From Rhipicephalus microplus (lineage: Eukaryota > Arthropoda > Arachnida > Ixodida > Ixodidae), in the NCBI RefSeq assembly GCF_043290135.1, contig NC_134705.1:56645271-56709270 (forward strand): a DNA stretch of 64,000 bases. The letters run 5' to 3'. Under the pieces are notes generated by a model, which saw only the letters and a program-made list of their open reading frames with translations, did no database searches and was not told the DNA's origin. Below are positions 1-11,451 of the stretch, piece by piece. Numbering within the stretch: the first letter of the stretch is position 1; each line of letters begins with the position of its first letter. A program made the translations under genes and the position numbers.

Positions 1-1197
1 GTTAAAAAGATCCGTTCAATTTCAAGACAGCCTAATCGGTTAATTTCTGTTTTAGTTACAATAAACAACCCTTTTGCATTACCATTAGGTAATTGGTTAG
101 GCTTTATATTCTTACAAAAAAGCCTCACATTCTATTTGAGTACAGAAGACCCTAACAAACATGAAGGAAGGCCCGAATCGGTGAAACCTAGAGTCTTTCG
201 AGCTCTTGCTACACCCCCTCCTGAAAGCACTTTGAGCACAAAAATGTCGAACCCATTTCTCCGGCAATGCTGTGTGCCATAGCCACGCTAAAACTCTCTG
301 CCACGTCCAGGGTGGTGGATGAAGTTGGGTGGTGTTTTCTACACGAGGTACCTTCTTTCATTTGTCGTTAAGCTGAGTGGTAAAGTGACCTCATGCAAGA
401 ATTGTGTCAAACTTTTACTAAGAATATTTTTAGTGGTACGTGCTATCTAGACTCAATTTAGAGCGTCTTTTGTCAGCACTAGGTACCCAATAAAGTTATC
501 AGTACAATATCAAGTGAGATTACTTTCCGCTGGACTGCTGACATCACGGCCCTAGGCATTCGATGTGGCGATGCCTTTAATTATGGTCGGCTTGCGTATT
601 CAAGCACGCTGCACTGTCTACGTCTGCCCTGTTCATAGTTTCACTGTCTGTTTACTACTCAAATGAGCACGCCTGGTTGATTAGTTATGTGGCTCCGCAA
701 TACACCTCAATAATTGAGTTACAACACTTTATGACCAAATTAGTCACACAATGCTATCTTTAGACAAATTTATTACAATATGCTGAATAGCACTACATGT
801 ATATAGACATAATAAACTTGAAATCACTCACTATAATCGTATTTACAATGCCCATTATATTAGCTCCATACTAATAAAACATTATTTAGCAAACCTGAAT
901 CTGTCAGAGGCACTTTCATTGTGGGGAAGCTGCGAATGAAACATAAAAATAAAACGAAAAGCACAGGTAGCTGCGAACGCATTTCATTGTTAGTTCCGGA
1001 AATGAAGCAATAGCACGAAGTGTCTAGGGATCTGGAAGTGCGCCATCTCGGACGAACACAGGAACCAGAATAAACCGCTTTCTTGCACCAAGGCTATTCG
1101 AGCTGAAGCTAGTGACTCTAACATTGACCTTTCGTGTATATATTTATCTCAAATTTGTCTGAAAAGATTATAGTACCATCTAGGTAGCGTAGGTTTG
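1..1197. other. AT-rich DNA without a recognised gene
   Basis: No exon-like open frame with splice signals and no known repeat was recognised. The stretch ends at the target duplication of the first SINE. It could be the intergenic or intronic DNA of the GMC oxidoreductase gene, whose earlier exons are missing from the window. Confidence 0.4.
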
Positions 1198-1215
1198 TCT
1201 GCCACTTGAAGCCGC

Positions 1216-1449
1216 CCCGCCGCGGTGGTCTAGTGGCTAAGGTACTCGGCTGCTGACCCGCAGGTCGCGGGTTCAAATCTCGGCTGCGGCGGCTGCATTT
1301 CCGATGGAGGTGGAAATGTTGTAGGCCCGTGTACTCAGATTTGGGTGCACGTTAAAGAACCCCAGGTGGTCAAAATTTCCGGAGCCCTCCACTACGGCGT
1401 CTCTCATAATCATATGGTGGTTTTGGGACGTTAAACCCCACAAATCTAA
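1216..1449 (+). mobile_element. Ruka-like tRNA-derived SINE, full length
   Basis: The copy starts with a tRNA-like head holding an A-box-like segment (GGTCTAGTGGCTAAGG) and a B box (GGTTCAAATC). The conserved body follows, with CACGTTAAAGAACCCCAGG and GGACGTTAAACCCCAC near the end. It is flanked by an 18-bp direct repeat (1198-1215 and 1450-1467, TCTGCCACTTGAAGCCGC). This is the target duplication expected of LINE-driven retroposition. The architecture matches the Ruka SINE described from ixodid ticks; the family name is from memory, the repeat structure is seen directly. Confidence 0.85.
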
Positions 1450-1945
1450 TCTGCCACTTGAAGCCGCGAAGTATATATCGATCATGCGTCTAAATGTTAG
1501 AAGAGCGTTGCACTGCCTCAATGACGTGTCAATGAATTCCTATTAGTTATTGGGTTTAGCGAAGGCTGTCCAGTAGTGGTCAAGTTGAGCAATTGGAATT
1601 GCGAGTAGCCGGACTGCAGGTTTAACGAACAGACGAAAACTAGATCGTTGATGGTGATGGTCGTGGCGACGTCTATACGAGGCTAGAGATAGCTGTCCCA
1701 ACGTGTTACCTTGTTGAGCAAGCCATAGACCACGCGAAAATTGGCTGTTGCGCTGTGTCTTTCTTTCGTTTTTCACAATTTTGACAGGTGAGGACGATCG
1801 GCTGGTACAGGTTTGTATGAAGCCGTGTTGAATCATCTAATCACTTAACTTGCGCTTAATACATGAAAGGACGTTCTGTTAAGGGAAAAGTTTGAATTTG
1901 AAGGCGTTTCTCTAAGGTATTCGAAAATAATTTCTCGACAATGGT

Positions 1946-2201
1946 GGGCCCCTACGCGGTGGTCTATAGTGGCTAAGGTACTCGGCTGCTGAACCGCAGG
2001 TCGCGGGATTGAATCCCGGCAGCGGTGGCGACACTTTCGATGGAGGCGAAACTGCTACAGGCCTGTGTGCTCATATTTGGGTGAACGTTAAAAAACCCCA
2101 GGTGGTTGACATTCTTGGAGCCCTCCACTACGGCGTCTCTGATATTCATAAAGTAGTTTTGGGCTGTTTAACCTCACAAATCAAGTCAGTCAATCAATCA
2201 A
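1946..2201 (+). mobile_element. Ruka-like SINE, diverged
   Basis: The same tRNA-like head and body as the 1.2-kb copy are present with more substitutions. For example, the B box region is GGATTGAATCC. The copy ends in a CAATCAATCAA tail typical of this family. Confidence 0.75.
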
Positions 2202-2639
2202 AGAATCGAGACCTGTGGCATCACAGGAATTTGTTCCAGGTAGATCCACCTTGTGAAATCCACGGCTAAACTTTCCGAATCGAAATGGTGGCGTTAAATC
2301 AACAAGTTGGGAGAAAAACTAGTGAATTTCTGTGTTACTAGAAACTTATGCCTCTTCACAATTGACCAGCTCACGAGCTGAAACTGTACAATATTCAGAA
2401 GTCAGCCATTAAATAATAATGTAGGTGTTGGCCGAAACAATAGTATTCTTTTTATTGTTGCACTCATCTACTCCACTTTCCTCCTGAATTCCATGGCACA
2501 CGAGGACATGTGATATAAATTAATGAATGAGTAAAACCTAAGCGCATATAAACTCCCCAAAAGGCTTCTTGGTACACTTTTTGTCGCAGTAACGATAAGG
2601 TTATTTAAAATGTTGGCAGCCTCCTGATAATCATAATAT

Positions 2640-3440
2640 CAAACATGCGCATTATAGCTCCATGATTGGGTGGTCGCCATCAACCCCATCACGAGCAGCA
2701 GGAATATAATTGTAAGTTACATGCCACTCCGATGTTTCTCCAATCAGCCCAGTCATGTGCATACTGCGCCGACGTTAACCCCGAAGACTTTCGAATCTCA
2801 TCTGCCCGTTTAATTTCTGCCCCCCGTTCTCGCGCTGGCCTTCGCGCTGGCCACCAGTTATCTCGCCTTCTGACTACGTTATTTAATTTGACTAAGATAT
2901 TCCTAACGCTAATATGTTCTCTCGCCAAATCTGCTTTCTCCTTGCCCATAATAAAGTTACACCCATCAAAAATAGTTTCATTGCACATGGCGTCGCACTT
3001 AAGTTAAACGCTCTTAACCTGACCGTAAACCTTCATGTGTCTTTCTGTATAAGTAAGTGCAAGTAAAATGGCCCTGAAATAACATTTTTTCTTGAAAAAT
3101 GCCTGTAAACACGCTATAATTATCTACACCACAACATTCATATCTGTCTTATTACTTCATTCGAATGGTTCGCGTCTGTGATAATAACCCTTCCTCATTA
3201 AGTAATTATAGTGTCTCCGTGGGTATCGCAAACCATTGTTTTCTTCAAAGGCTGCTCAACATTACTATACTTTTATGTATATTTATTTTTAAACCCACGA
3301 TTTTGCTTTTGCTCTCTAATTCAGTAATTATGATTGGAAATCTTCGAGTTACTCAACTTGGCAAATGTCATCAGCGAATCGCAGTTTACTAAGCCACTCT
3401 TCAATAGCTATTAGCGCATGCTGTTCACAATCTAATGCTC
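2640..3440 (-). pseudogene. RTE-like LINE, 3' part of ORF2 (decayed)
   Basis: Read on the minus strand, about 3390-3300 encodes an LRFADDI reverse transcriptase motif followed by an EDFQSLLN-like stretch interrupted by stops. Further on, 2988-2689 stays open for 99 codons and encodes the tail RADEIRKSSGL...AQYAHDWADW. This resembles the C-terminal end of RTE-clade ORF2 proteins (WADDIRK...W...AQDR..W). The 3' end near 2650 is rich in GATG-like triplets, as RTE tails often are. Stops and frameshifts make it a fossil. Clade assignment is an inference from these short motifs. Confidence 0.55.
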
Positions 3441-3640
3441 TAAAAATCTCCTGTAAAAATGTGGTAATTAAAATTGGAGAGACCACGTATATATATTATA
3501 TTATTCCTAATTAAAATTTTATTCCATTTTTTTTCAATGGAGGATTATCGAGACTACGGAGAGACTCTAGATATACTGCCGTTAGGATTACAGCACCTAT
3601 GGAGATTGGCGGATGGTTACCTGAATAATATAAGTTTGGC

Positions 3641-3807
3641 ACCGGTGGCAGCGGTCGCATTGCGATGGAGGAGAAGATGTAGAAGACCGTATATTGTGCG
3701 ATATAAGTGCATCTTAAAGAACACCAGGTGGTCAAAATTTACGGAGTTCTTTACAGCAGGCCTCATATTCACATCGTGGTCTCGGCATGTAATACCCAAA
3801 AATTTTT
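3641..3807 (+). mobile_element. Ruka-like SINE fragment, strongly decayed
   Basis: The segment keeps the SINE landmarks in order: GGTGGCAGCGGTCGCATT, CATCTTAAAGAACACCAGG, GGTCAAAATTTACGGAG and a final TAATACCCAAAAA. The tRNA-like head is missing or unrecognisable. Confidence 0.6.
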
Positions 3808-4454
3808 AGTAATGGTTCAAGCTGGCTAAATAAGTCATGTGACAGCAAGCGTTAGAATGCCGTTATTTCACAGCGAGAGTTGTTATGAGATTAAAACTTG
3901 GCTCACGTGCGGCGGCGTAGTTGTGCGCCACCGCAGCTGGTGTCCGTAACCACTATCGCGAAATATGAAAACGTCAGATCTGCGGGAAGGCGCAGCAAAA
4001 TCAGAGCGAAAGCTATAAGAGCTGCCTTCAAGAGCCTTTATTTAGACACTCATTGGGTAACTACTGCAAGCGCACTTGTTCAATGCTCGTCACTGCATTA
4101 TATTAGTACTTTCTGGGTAGTAGACTAGCATTTGCGATGCTATTTCTCCTAACTCGTCCAAGAAGTGTTGTATCTGCTAAACACTTGCAAGAAATTTAGT
4201 GCCAATCGCTCATGCGGTGGCTCATGACGATGAAGAATCATGCCTGAAGTGTGCAGGTACCACAGTAATTAGTTGATCAAAAACAAACTTTTGTACTGGG
4301 TTGGAGCGTTGGAGGGCCCACTCGTTACGCTATTAGCACTGTCTGACGCCTTGTACTTTTGCTGTTCTAAAACACTTTATCTTTTATATTAACGCGATTT
4401 TTTTCCCGGCATCAAGCCTAACAAGGCAAGTTTGTCAACAAACCCCAAGCCCCG

Positions 4455-4730
4455 GCTTATCTTTGTGGTAGAATACTGGGCTGACATGCAGTGGACCCAG
4501 GTTAAAGCCTGACTGTGTACTTGGTGCTAGGTTTCTTTTATTTTGCGATTGTGGTTACGGACAACGTCGGTGGCGGCGGACAACTACGGTGCCGCGCGTG
4601 ACCCGAGTTCTTGTCCTATAACAGCTTTTGCGGTATAAAACACCTAGCATCAAGGAAGCAGTGGGGCTCAAACCCGGGTCTGCTGCAGGCCAGCACAGTA
4701 TTCTACCACTAAAACACGCCAACGGTTTGG
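4455..4730. repeat. Inverted pair of tRNA-Gly-like SINEs
   Basis: A tRNA-like head TGGTAGAATACTGGGCTGAC begins at about 4466 on the plus strand. A second head (TAGTGGTAGAATACTGTGCT) begins near 4719 on the minus strand. Both continue into the same body (GTGCTAGGT / GATGCTAGGT). The centre is a GC-rich segment (4560-4620), so the unit is a head-to-head arrangement with the heads outside. It could arise from insertion of one copy into another. The resemblance to tRNA-Gly (GTGGTAGAATNCT) is by eye. Confidence 0.6.
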
Positions 4731-4836
4731 ATTTGTTCGTCAAATTGCTTAGGCAGTCTGGATTTTGGCAAAAGAATCACGTTAATATGAATAGTGAAGC
4801 GTTAACTAATAAACTTGCCAAAATGATCATAATATT

Positions 4837-4905
4837 ATAAGAGATGCCGTAGTGCAGGTCTCCAAAAGTTTAGACCATGTGGGGTTCTTTAACAGGCATC
4901 TTATA
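4837..4905 (-). mobile_element. Ruka-like SINE fragment
   Basis: The segment GAGATGCCGTAGTGCAGG and then TGTGGGGTTCTTTAAC is the reverse complement of the 3' half of the SINE. Only about 70 bp remain. Confidence 0.5.
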
Positions 4906-5027
4906 AAGCGCGCAAGCCTCGAGCATTGCAACACTGACAAAAATGCGGCCACAGCAGCCGTACTTTTTACTTGGAGCCATTTCTCAGGTCACGCAGTCGT
5001 AGTTCGCGGCACCGAGTTCGCAGCCAA

Positions 5028-5163
5028 ATTTCGATGGACTCAATCTGCCAGAAGCTCGTGTGCTCATATTTAAAAGCCCATAAATCCACGTAGTTGAACT
5101 TCCGCACCCTCCACTACAGAATTTCTCACATTCATACCACGTTTTTGGACGCAACACCACTAA
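5028..5163 (+). mobile_element. Ruka-like SINE fragment
   Basis: TTCGATGGACTC, GCTCGTGTGCTCATATTT and ACCCTCCACTACAGAATTTC follow the SINE body order on the plus strand. The copy is decayed and lacks its head. Confidence 0.5.
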
Positions 5164-5486
5164 CAATTATTATAAGAAGTTTAACCACTTTTTGTGCAGC
5201 CAGAGAAGGCTAAGTAGATAAAGAAGCTCGAAAAACACAGAAATGACAAGTTGATCTGCGCTCTAAGTTAAGTAACATGGAACTCAACGTTTTCAAATGC
5301 TACTGTTTGACTTCGAGGTCGTTGAATGCATGCCAACTCACTGAACATCTGTCATTAGCGCAGCCTTTCAACACGGTAAAAAATTTGCTCAGCTTTCACT
5401 GACTCGCGCAAGGCTGGGGCAAAGCAAAGCTGGTTGGTACTGGCTGACCCGGGCTTTTCTAGATACACGTTGGTTGGTATGGTAAG

Positions 5487-5681
5487 TACATGTGGTTTAG
5501 TATCTCCAAACCACCATATGAATATGGGATGCATTGCAGTAGAGGGCTCCGGAAATTTCGACCACCTGAGCTTCTTCAATATGCACCCAAATATGAGCAC
5601 ATAGGCCCACAGCATTTTCGCCTCCATAGAAAATTCAGCCGCCACAGCCGAGATTCGATTCCGTGACCTGATAAGGCACAT
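5487..5681 (-). mobile_element. Ruka-like SINE, partial
   Basis: The reverse complement shows the SINE body from the tail (CCAAACCACCATATGA) through GTAGAGGGCTCCGGAAATTT to a damaged B box (GATTCGATTCCGTGACC). The outer part of the tRNA-like head is lost. Confidence 0.7.
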
Positions 5682-5699
5682 GTTCACTCTCACGCCCAT

Positions 5700-6349
5700 G
5701 CACTTTGTGATCACTTAGCGATTTACGAATATCGGCTAGATATTGATTGGGTTCTATTGAAAATTGCTTAGCAATCGCAGCACGATGTACGTTGATCCTC
5801 TAAAAAGCAAGTGGCCTAATTTGCACATTCGAGGATTCATCTTGATCAGGTCGCATCTTATGTGAATAATTGAATTAGCACTATAGTTATTCTCAGTGCA
5901 GGGTAGCCTACCGGGGCTCAGCCCTGGTTAACCTCCCTGACTTTCTCCTTGTGTTCTCGCTCATGCTCCCTCGGCGAACGTGGATTATCGAGTGGATACT
6001 CTGTCAGCGCTCTTAGAAAGTTGAATACTGTTCGGGCTTTAGTTACGACACGTGGCCTCCTATGAGGAAGTTCTAAGGTAAAAGTATGGCGCGCAGGCTT
6101 GGCCGCATGATGGCAAGGGGATGGAGAATGGCACTGCCAACGTCACGTGCGCCTGGGTGCGACGTACAGAACAACGGATTGGACCGAGGAGCCACAGTGA
6201 CCGTTATCAATACTCGTGGCGAAATGCAGTTAGTTTTGCATAGCCACATGCGCATTTCGCTGTAACTTGCTTAGGTTGCACTAGTCGCTAATCTGAACTC
6301 AATCAGCAGATCTAGTGGGTACCTATCTCGTCTTGGCAATTACTGAAGT
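5700..6349. other. Unassigned intergenic or intronic stretch
   Basis: Nothing beyond short chance ORFs was recognised. No repeat partner elsewhere in the window was noticed. Confidence 0.4.
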
Positions 6350-6595
6350 GATTGATTGGTTGATATGTGGGTTTTAACATCCCGAAACCTTTATATGATT
6401 ATGAGAGACGCCATAATGGAGGGCTCCAGAAATTTTGACCACCTGGGGTTCTTTAACGTGCACCCAAATCTAAGGACACGGGCCTACAACATGTACGCCT
6501 CTATGGGATATGCAGCCACCGCAGCCAGGATTTCAACACGCAACCTGCGGGTCTGCAGCGCAGTACCATAGCCACTAGACCACTGCGGCGGGGTG
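6350..6595 (-). mobile_element. Ruka-like SINE, near full length
   Basis: On the minus strand this runs from a tRNA-like head (about 6595-6530; GCCACTAGACCACTGCGGCG on the plus strand) to the tail with GATTGATTGG at 6350. The middle TGGGGTTCTTTAACGTGCAC is intact. Confidence 0.8.
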
Positions 6596-6599
6596 TAAT

Positions 6600-7066
6600 T
6601 ACTAGAATGTGCTAAACAGGAGTGCGCTCAGAATAATCGCAGTTCCAGAGCACAAAAAGTGAAACCGAAGCAGGGTAGATCCGCTCCTAGCGCTGTGGTC
6701 AGTATTCCACAATGTGCCTTCATTTTGAGAGTTTCGTGTGACTCCACCAAAGTGGCGCAGGAATAAAACGCCCTCTTCACATTTAAAAGGCCGGGTTCCA
6801 ATCGCAGCAGCATATGGTGCATTTCTCTTCTTGATATCACTTGTGTAGGTTCTGTTGGTCTGCCTTTGTATTTTGAATCTAGCTTGAGGTATTACGTATT
6901 CATAAAGAATAGCGCGAAATGTGAGGTAGCGCAAAGAAGATTTAACAGCGGGCGAATTTATGGTGATTGCAGGCATTATTTTCAGGATTTATTTATTCTT
7001 TAATATATGACCTACCTGTTTGAAAGATCACTTTTACAGGACTACCGACCTTTGTGTCAACAATAT
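6600..7066. other. Unassigned stretch with a minus-strand ORF of 124 codons
   Basis: An open frame at 6602-6976 (minus) has no domain that I recognise. It has no flanking exon signals and overlaps another open frame, so I do not call it a gene. The stretch abuts the 5' LTR of the first Ty3/gypsy element. Confidence 0.3.
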
Positions 7067-7204
7067 TGATGCGTAACAGCCGCTAAACACGGCTGCATGA
7101 AAGACGAGGACGAAGTGCGTTTTCATTTGATGCTGGAATGGCGCCATCTTGCTCGTCGAGTTCTGTGCGCTGTAAATAGTTCATTGAAGAAGTTACTCGT
7201 AACA
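7067..7204 (+). repeat. 5' LTR of Ty3/gypsy element 1
   Basis: This 138-bp direct repeat is matched at 16130-16267 with about a dozen differences. It is preceded by AATAT. Confidence 0.85.
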
Positions 7205-7294
7205 TTATTGGTAAAGGCGGACGACCCCAGTACCTCGATGAAGACGCGTAGTGGTCGCACCATCGGCGACCTTTCGACTGCTTCGACTGCTGTT

Positions 7295-8089
7295 GGGTGA
7301 TTCCACGAAAGATTGACACGGGTCCAAACGTTATTATTTTAGATTTCATTGAGTATTTTATATTTCGTGCACCTCTCACCAGGTAGCCCGAAAGCCAACT
7401 TCGTTTTATGATTAATGGCCTAACTTACGAGAAAAAAAAACATCGAACTTCACCAGCACGGAGGCACCAGTTTCGTCACTTGTCACTTTCGAAAATTGCA
7501 GATGCTATAAAAAGACAAATATTTTTGTTTCAAGGTAGATATTTTTTACCTGAAATGCATGTCTAATAAGGAATGAATTCATACGATTTTAAGTTTGTAG
7601 ACCTCAAAAAAATAGCTTTTGCAAATGTCTAAGTTTGCGACAGTTTAAACTCAGTTACGTATTCCCCATTTTTTTTCTCCGAAATTAATGCAAGCATTGT
7701 TTTTAAACTTGACGCGTTTTAAGAATATAGTTTGTTCATTAAATACATAAATAATTGCTGCCGTAGGCCAAGTGTACATTTTATATATTGCTTTAAAATT
7801 CTTATATTGGCAAAAGTGTACTCCACTGAAAGTTGAATAATAAAGAAACCTCATCTTGAATTTTTCCTCCTTAAATCTCGTAAATAGACAGCCGAAGGCC
7901 ATCATACAGTAATATAGAAAAATGTGATGCATTATTTCGTTTTTAGTGACAATATTTGTGGCACAAATCAGAGCTTTTCGAGAATGCGCTGATAAGTTGG
8001 GAAATCTAGAAATTGGAACGGAAAAGCAGCAATAAGCTTCAAACGCGTGTAAAGGTGACCGCATTTAGTGAAGAAAGGCTGTTTTAGCA
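7295..8089 (+). repeat. Left terminal inverted repeat (about 795 bp)
   Basis: The inverse of 10663-11451. Anchors include ATTTCATTGAGTATTTTATA near the end, GCAGATGCTATAAAAA in the middle, and GAAGAAAGGCTGTTTTAGCA at the inner edge. The outer end is GGGTGATT. A minus-strand open frame of 137 codons (7651-8064) lies in this arm. Confidence 0.8.
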
Positions 8090-8736
8090 GATAGGAGAAA
8101 CTATTTTGAACACGATATTCAACAGTATCTGAATTCCCTTTTATACGTAGAGCACTGAGACTTCTAATATGTGGTGCCTCTCCATTACTGACGCACAGAT
8201 GGAGCTCTTGTGACGGCCATGTGTTTGCAACACTTTGGATAAGAAAATTGAATGATGAATGAGTTCATAATCAATTCATAACAAATTTTCATCATTTAGG
8301 GCACGGAGACTGCGGCATTAGACTGAAGAACACGCTTTAGGGCAAGTTGTCATCCGTCGTCTGCTGTACAGATAAATTGCTGTGCGCCGCATCTTGGAGG
8401 CAATTCTTTAGATCATATAGTTCAAATTACGGACAAAGATTACGCCTCCCGTAATTTTATAGACAAAAACATTGTGAAATTCATTTTAACGTACTATACT
8501 TCAGTTTTGCATTCGCACTGTGGATACTTGCACACGCTGTTTTAGGTCTGCTTTCATTACAGTGAGAGACATAGGAACAGACGACAGATAGATCACTTTC
8601 GTGCTGCTGGTTTCACGCATAGTTGCATTGCCAGTAACTTGAGCCTCAAGAAGTGCGGCGATCGCTGACCGCTTCAGCCGGGATAGAGTATTTTGTTCAG
8701 AGCGGTTAAGAACGGATCGTAAGCACACCTGAAGTA

Positions 8737-10296
8737 TTGTCACATATGCGACTGGAGAAGCTGCATGCGCAAAATAGCAAAGTTCATGCAGAGCCAAGAC
8801 AACTTAGCAGCAATTCTACAGTAACCGTGAAATGCCACCGTAACGTGTGTGACCGCCACTTTGAACCATCAGATCTAAAATGCAGTGTGTGTGTCCAGTG
8901 GTTCAAGAACTTCAAGGAAGTCTATGAAGCGTGTTCAATGTATCAAGAGCGCATGCGTTTGTTTACACTGTTGCCGAGCGATATAGAGCGCCGAACACTC
9001 CAAGTGCTTATACCAAACTTGTCCGCTTACTTGATATACAGATCCCGACACTGGCGCGCAAAACACGGGATATGGTTAGCACCAAATGCGGTAAAAGGGA
9101 CACGGCTGCACCCAATGGACGTCCAGGCAGCCATGGCTTACTACTGCAAAGATGAGTACAGCTGCTCTTGGCAGAGTCTCAACAAAAAAGATGTAGTATC
9201 TGTTATCATTGACGGAAAAAAGGAGCTTGTTTCGAAAATGTTTATGACCCGTTCGGTGCGAGAGGCTTACCGTCTCTTTAGAGAAGCTAATCCGAACACG
9301 TCCATTGGGCTCTCAAAGTTTTATTCACTGAGGCTGAAGTAGGGTCGTCTTGCACCACACCAAGAAGTGTACCTTTGTATATACTGTGCTAATGCCACCG
9401 AGTGTGTTTCTGCCCTACAAGACGTCACCGATGGTGCCTACACGGTGAACTTCTTGAAAGAACTATGTCTTTGCAGCTCCCCTACAAGTGATTGTTTTTT
9501 TTAGGCCATTGTGACTATTGCGCTAAGGAGGATGCTCTGAGAGCCACATGTTTAGGAATCCCTGAATATATGGAGGTAGCCTATACAGTATGGGAAAATA
9601 GTGATTTAGTAGAAAAACAGCCCAGGCAAGTGCTTTTCTGCGAAAGCTAACTCTATGGTTCGTGAAGTGGATTACCCATGAATACATAATATACAATCAA
9701 GAATCAGTAACACGCCAGGTGAAAGAGGACCAAGAAAAAGAACCTTGCGTTTTTCACTTTGATTTCGCCGGAAATCGGACAGCCGTTTTACCTAATGAGG
9801 TACAGTCGTATCACTGGCACAAAAGCCAGGTGTCTTTATTCACATGTGTCGTCACAAGAAAGCTATCAATTCAAAGTTTTGCTGTCATCAGTGATGACAC
9901 ATACCATGATGCTGCACATGCCTGTTTTGCTCTACAAATAATCCACAACTATATAAAGGAACAACTTAAGCCTGACACACATGTTACTTATGTTTCTGAT
10001 GGTACATGCAGTCACTTAAAAAACAAGTACCCGTTGTTCGAGTTATGTCAGAAAGATCATACATCAACAAAGTGGACTTTTTCGGCCACAGGACATGGCA
10101 AGAACTCTTGTGACGGCGCGGGGGCCTACTAAAGCATCAGGCTACGCTCTACAACCTCAGAGCGGCAAGCTCAGCTGTTATTATGTCAGTATCCCAAATG
10201 GTGGCGCAAATGAGCGCGAAGCTCAAGAATGTCAATCTGCTGTGTGCAAATGCAAACGAGCTAGAAAGATTCCGTCAGTGTAAGAAGAGCTTGTGA
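8737..10296 (+). pseudogene. Transposase-like protein, degraded
   Basis: The first frame (8737-9342) is open for 201 codons and includes a Cys/His-rich start (CHRNVCDRH...CSVCVQW) and a KIGFSKF-like GLSKFYSLR. After stops the reading continues at 9662-10132 with HFDFAGN, VISDD, YVSDGTCSHLKNKY and SATGHGKNSCDG. A frameshift near 10128 leads to KHQATLYNLRAAS, ending at a TGA at 10294. The motif series (H/S-F-D-F-A-x-N, ISDD, SDG, HGK..CDG) recalls a family of uncharacterised invertebrate transposon proteins. The acidic residues may form a DDE/D-type active site. The family name is not certain. Being the only coding region between the long inverted repeats, it is the likely transposase. Confidence 0.65.
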
Positions 10297-10662
10297 AAAT
10301 TGTTGCCACGTGGCCCAGGAATACGTTCTTGGCATGTTTGGCTAAGCACATCTGAGTTCACTGATCGTGGTTGTGTTTTGTTAGCGTCACGTACTGCTAA
10401 ATGTGATCTGCAAAAAATGCAGCCATTTTTAGCGCGTCTCTTGTTTCACGCAGTCACCTCCAAAATAACAGTGAGGGCACTTCAAGCGCATATGCTTTTT
10501 CTAGCGAGACCCAACACTTGCGTTGGAACATTTTCATGTTTGAGTTTATCTGCAAATATAGACAGATGTTTTGCAACTGAGTTACAGTGTCGCAGATTTC
10601 CTCCGTTAGAGCTGTGTTATTAGGAGCATAAATGCGCCTTCATGGGTACGTATTTGTCACAG

Positions 10663-11451
10663 TGCTAAAACAGTCTTTCTTCACCAAATGCGGACACGTT
10701 TACTCGCGTTCGAAGCTTATTGCCGCTCTTCCATTCCGAGTTCTAGATTTCTCAACTTATCAGCGCATTCTCGAAAAGCTCTGATTTGTACCACGAGTAT
10801 TGTCGCTAAAAACAATATAATGCAACATGTTTTTCTTTATTACTCTACGACGGCCTTCGGATGTCTATTTACGAGAATTTAAGAAAAATTGAAGATGGGG
10901 TTTTTTTATTATTCAAAATTGAGTGGAGTACACTTTTGCCGATATGAGAATTGTGTGGCAATATATAAAAATTTACATTTGCCCTACGGCAGCAATAATT
11001 TATTTACCTAATGAACACACTATATCCTTAAAACGTGTCAAGTTTGAAAACTATGCTTGCATTACTTTCGGAAAAAAAAATGACGAATACGTAACTTACT
11101 TTAAAGTGACGCAAAACTAGACATTTTCAAAAGCTATTTTCTTAAGGTCTACAAAGTTGAAACCATATGAATATATTCTTCATTAGCATTCATTTCAGGC
11201 AAAATATATCTTCCTTAAAACAAAAATATTTGTGTTTTTATAGCATCTGCAATTTTCGAAAAATAACCGGTGACGAAATTGGTGCCTCCGTGTTGGTGAA
11301 GTTTGATATTTTTTTCTCGTAAGTTATGCCGTTAATCATAAAACATAGTTCACTTTCGGGCTACCTGGTGAGGGTGCACGAAATATAAAATACTCAATGA
11401 AATCTAAAATATCAACTTGTGAACCCGTGTCGGTCTGTCGTGTAATCACCC
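10663..11451 (+). repeat. Right terminal inverted repeat (about 789 bp)
   Basis: The inverse of the left arm. It ends CGTGTAATCACCC, directly followed by the TGTT target duplication. The reading frame found in the left arm is broken here into 10688-10882 and 10923-11120. Confidence 0.8.

Larger units (their letters stand above)
7295..11451 (+). mobile_element. DNA transposon with long terminal inverted repeats
   Basis: The left end starts GGGTGATTCCACGAAAGATT and the right end is its inverse (plus strand ..GTGTAATCACCC). The inverted arms extend to about 8089 on the left and from about 10663 on the right, roughly 790 bp each, with clear similarity by eye and small indels. TGTT lies on both sides (7291-7294, 11452-11455), giving a 4-bp target duplication. 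The interior carries one degraded protein-coding region on the plus strand (8737-10296). The element sits inside the gag of a Ty3/gypsy element, so it inserted after that element did. Confidence 0.85.

Noticed and set aside
1210..1295. tRNA gene call for the SINE heads
   Set aside because: A and B boxes are present, but the heads are fused to the SINE body, lack matching acceptor stems and occur about 13 times with target duplications.
6602..6976. Minus-strand ORF of 124 codons
   Set aside because: No motif recognised, and it lies between a SINE and an LTR. Likely chance.
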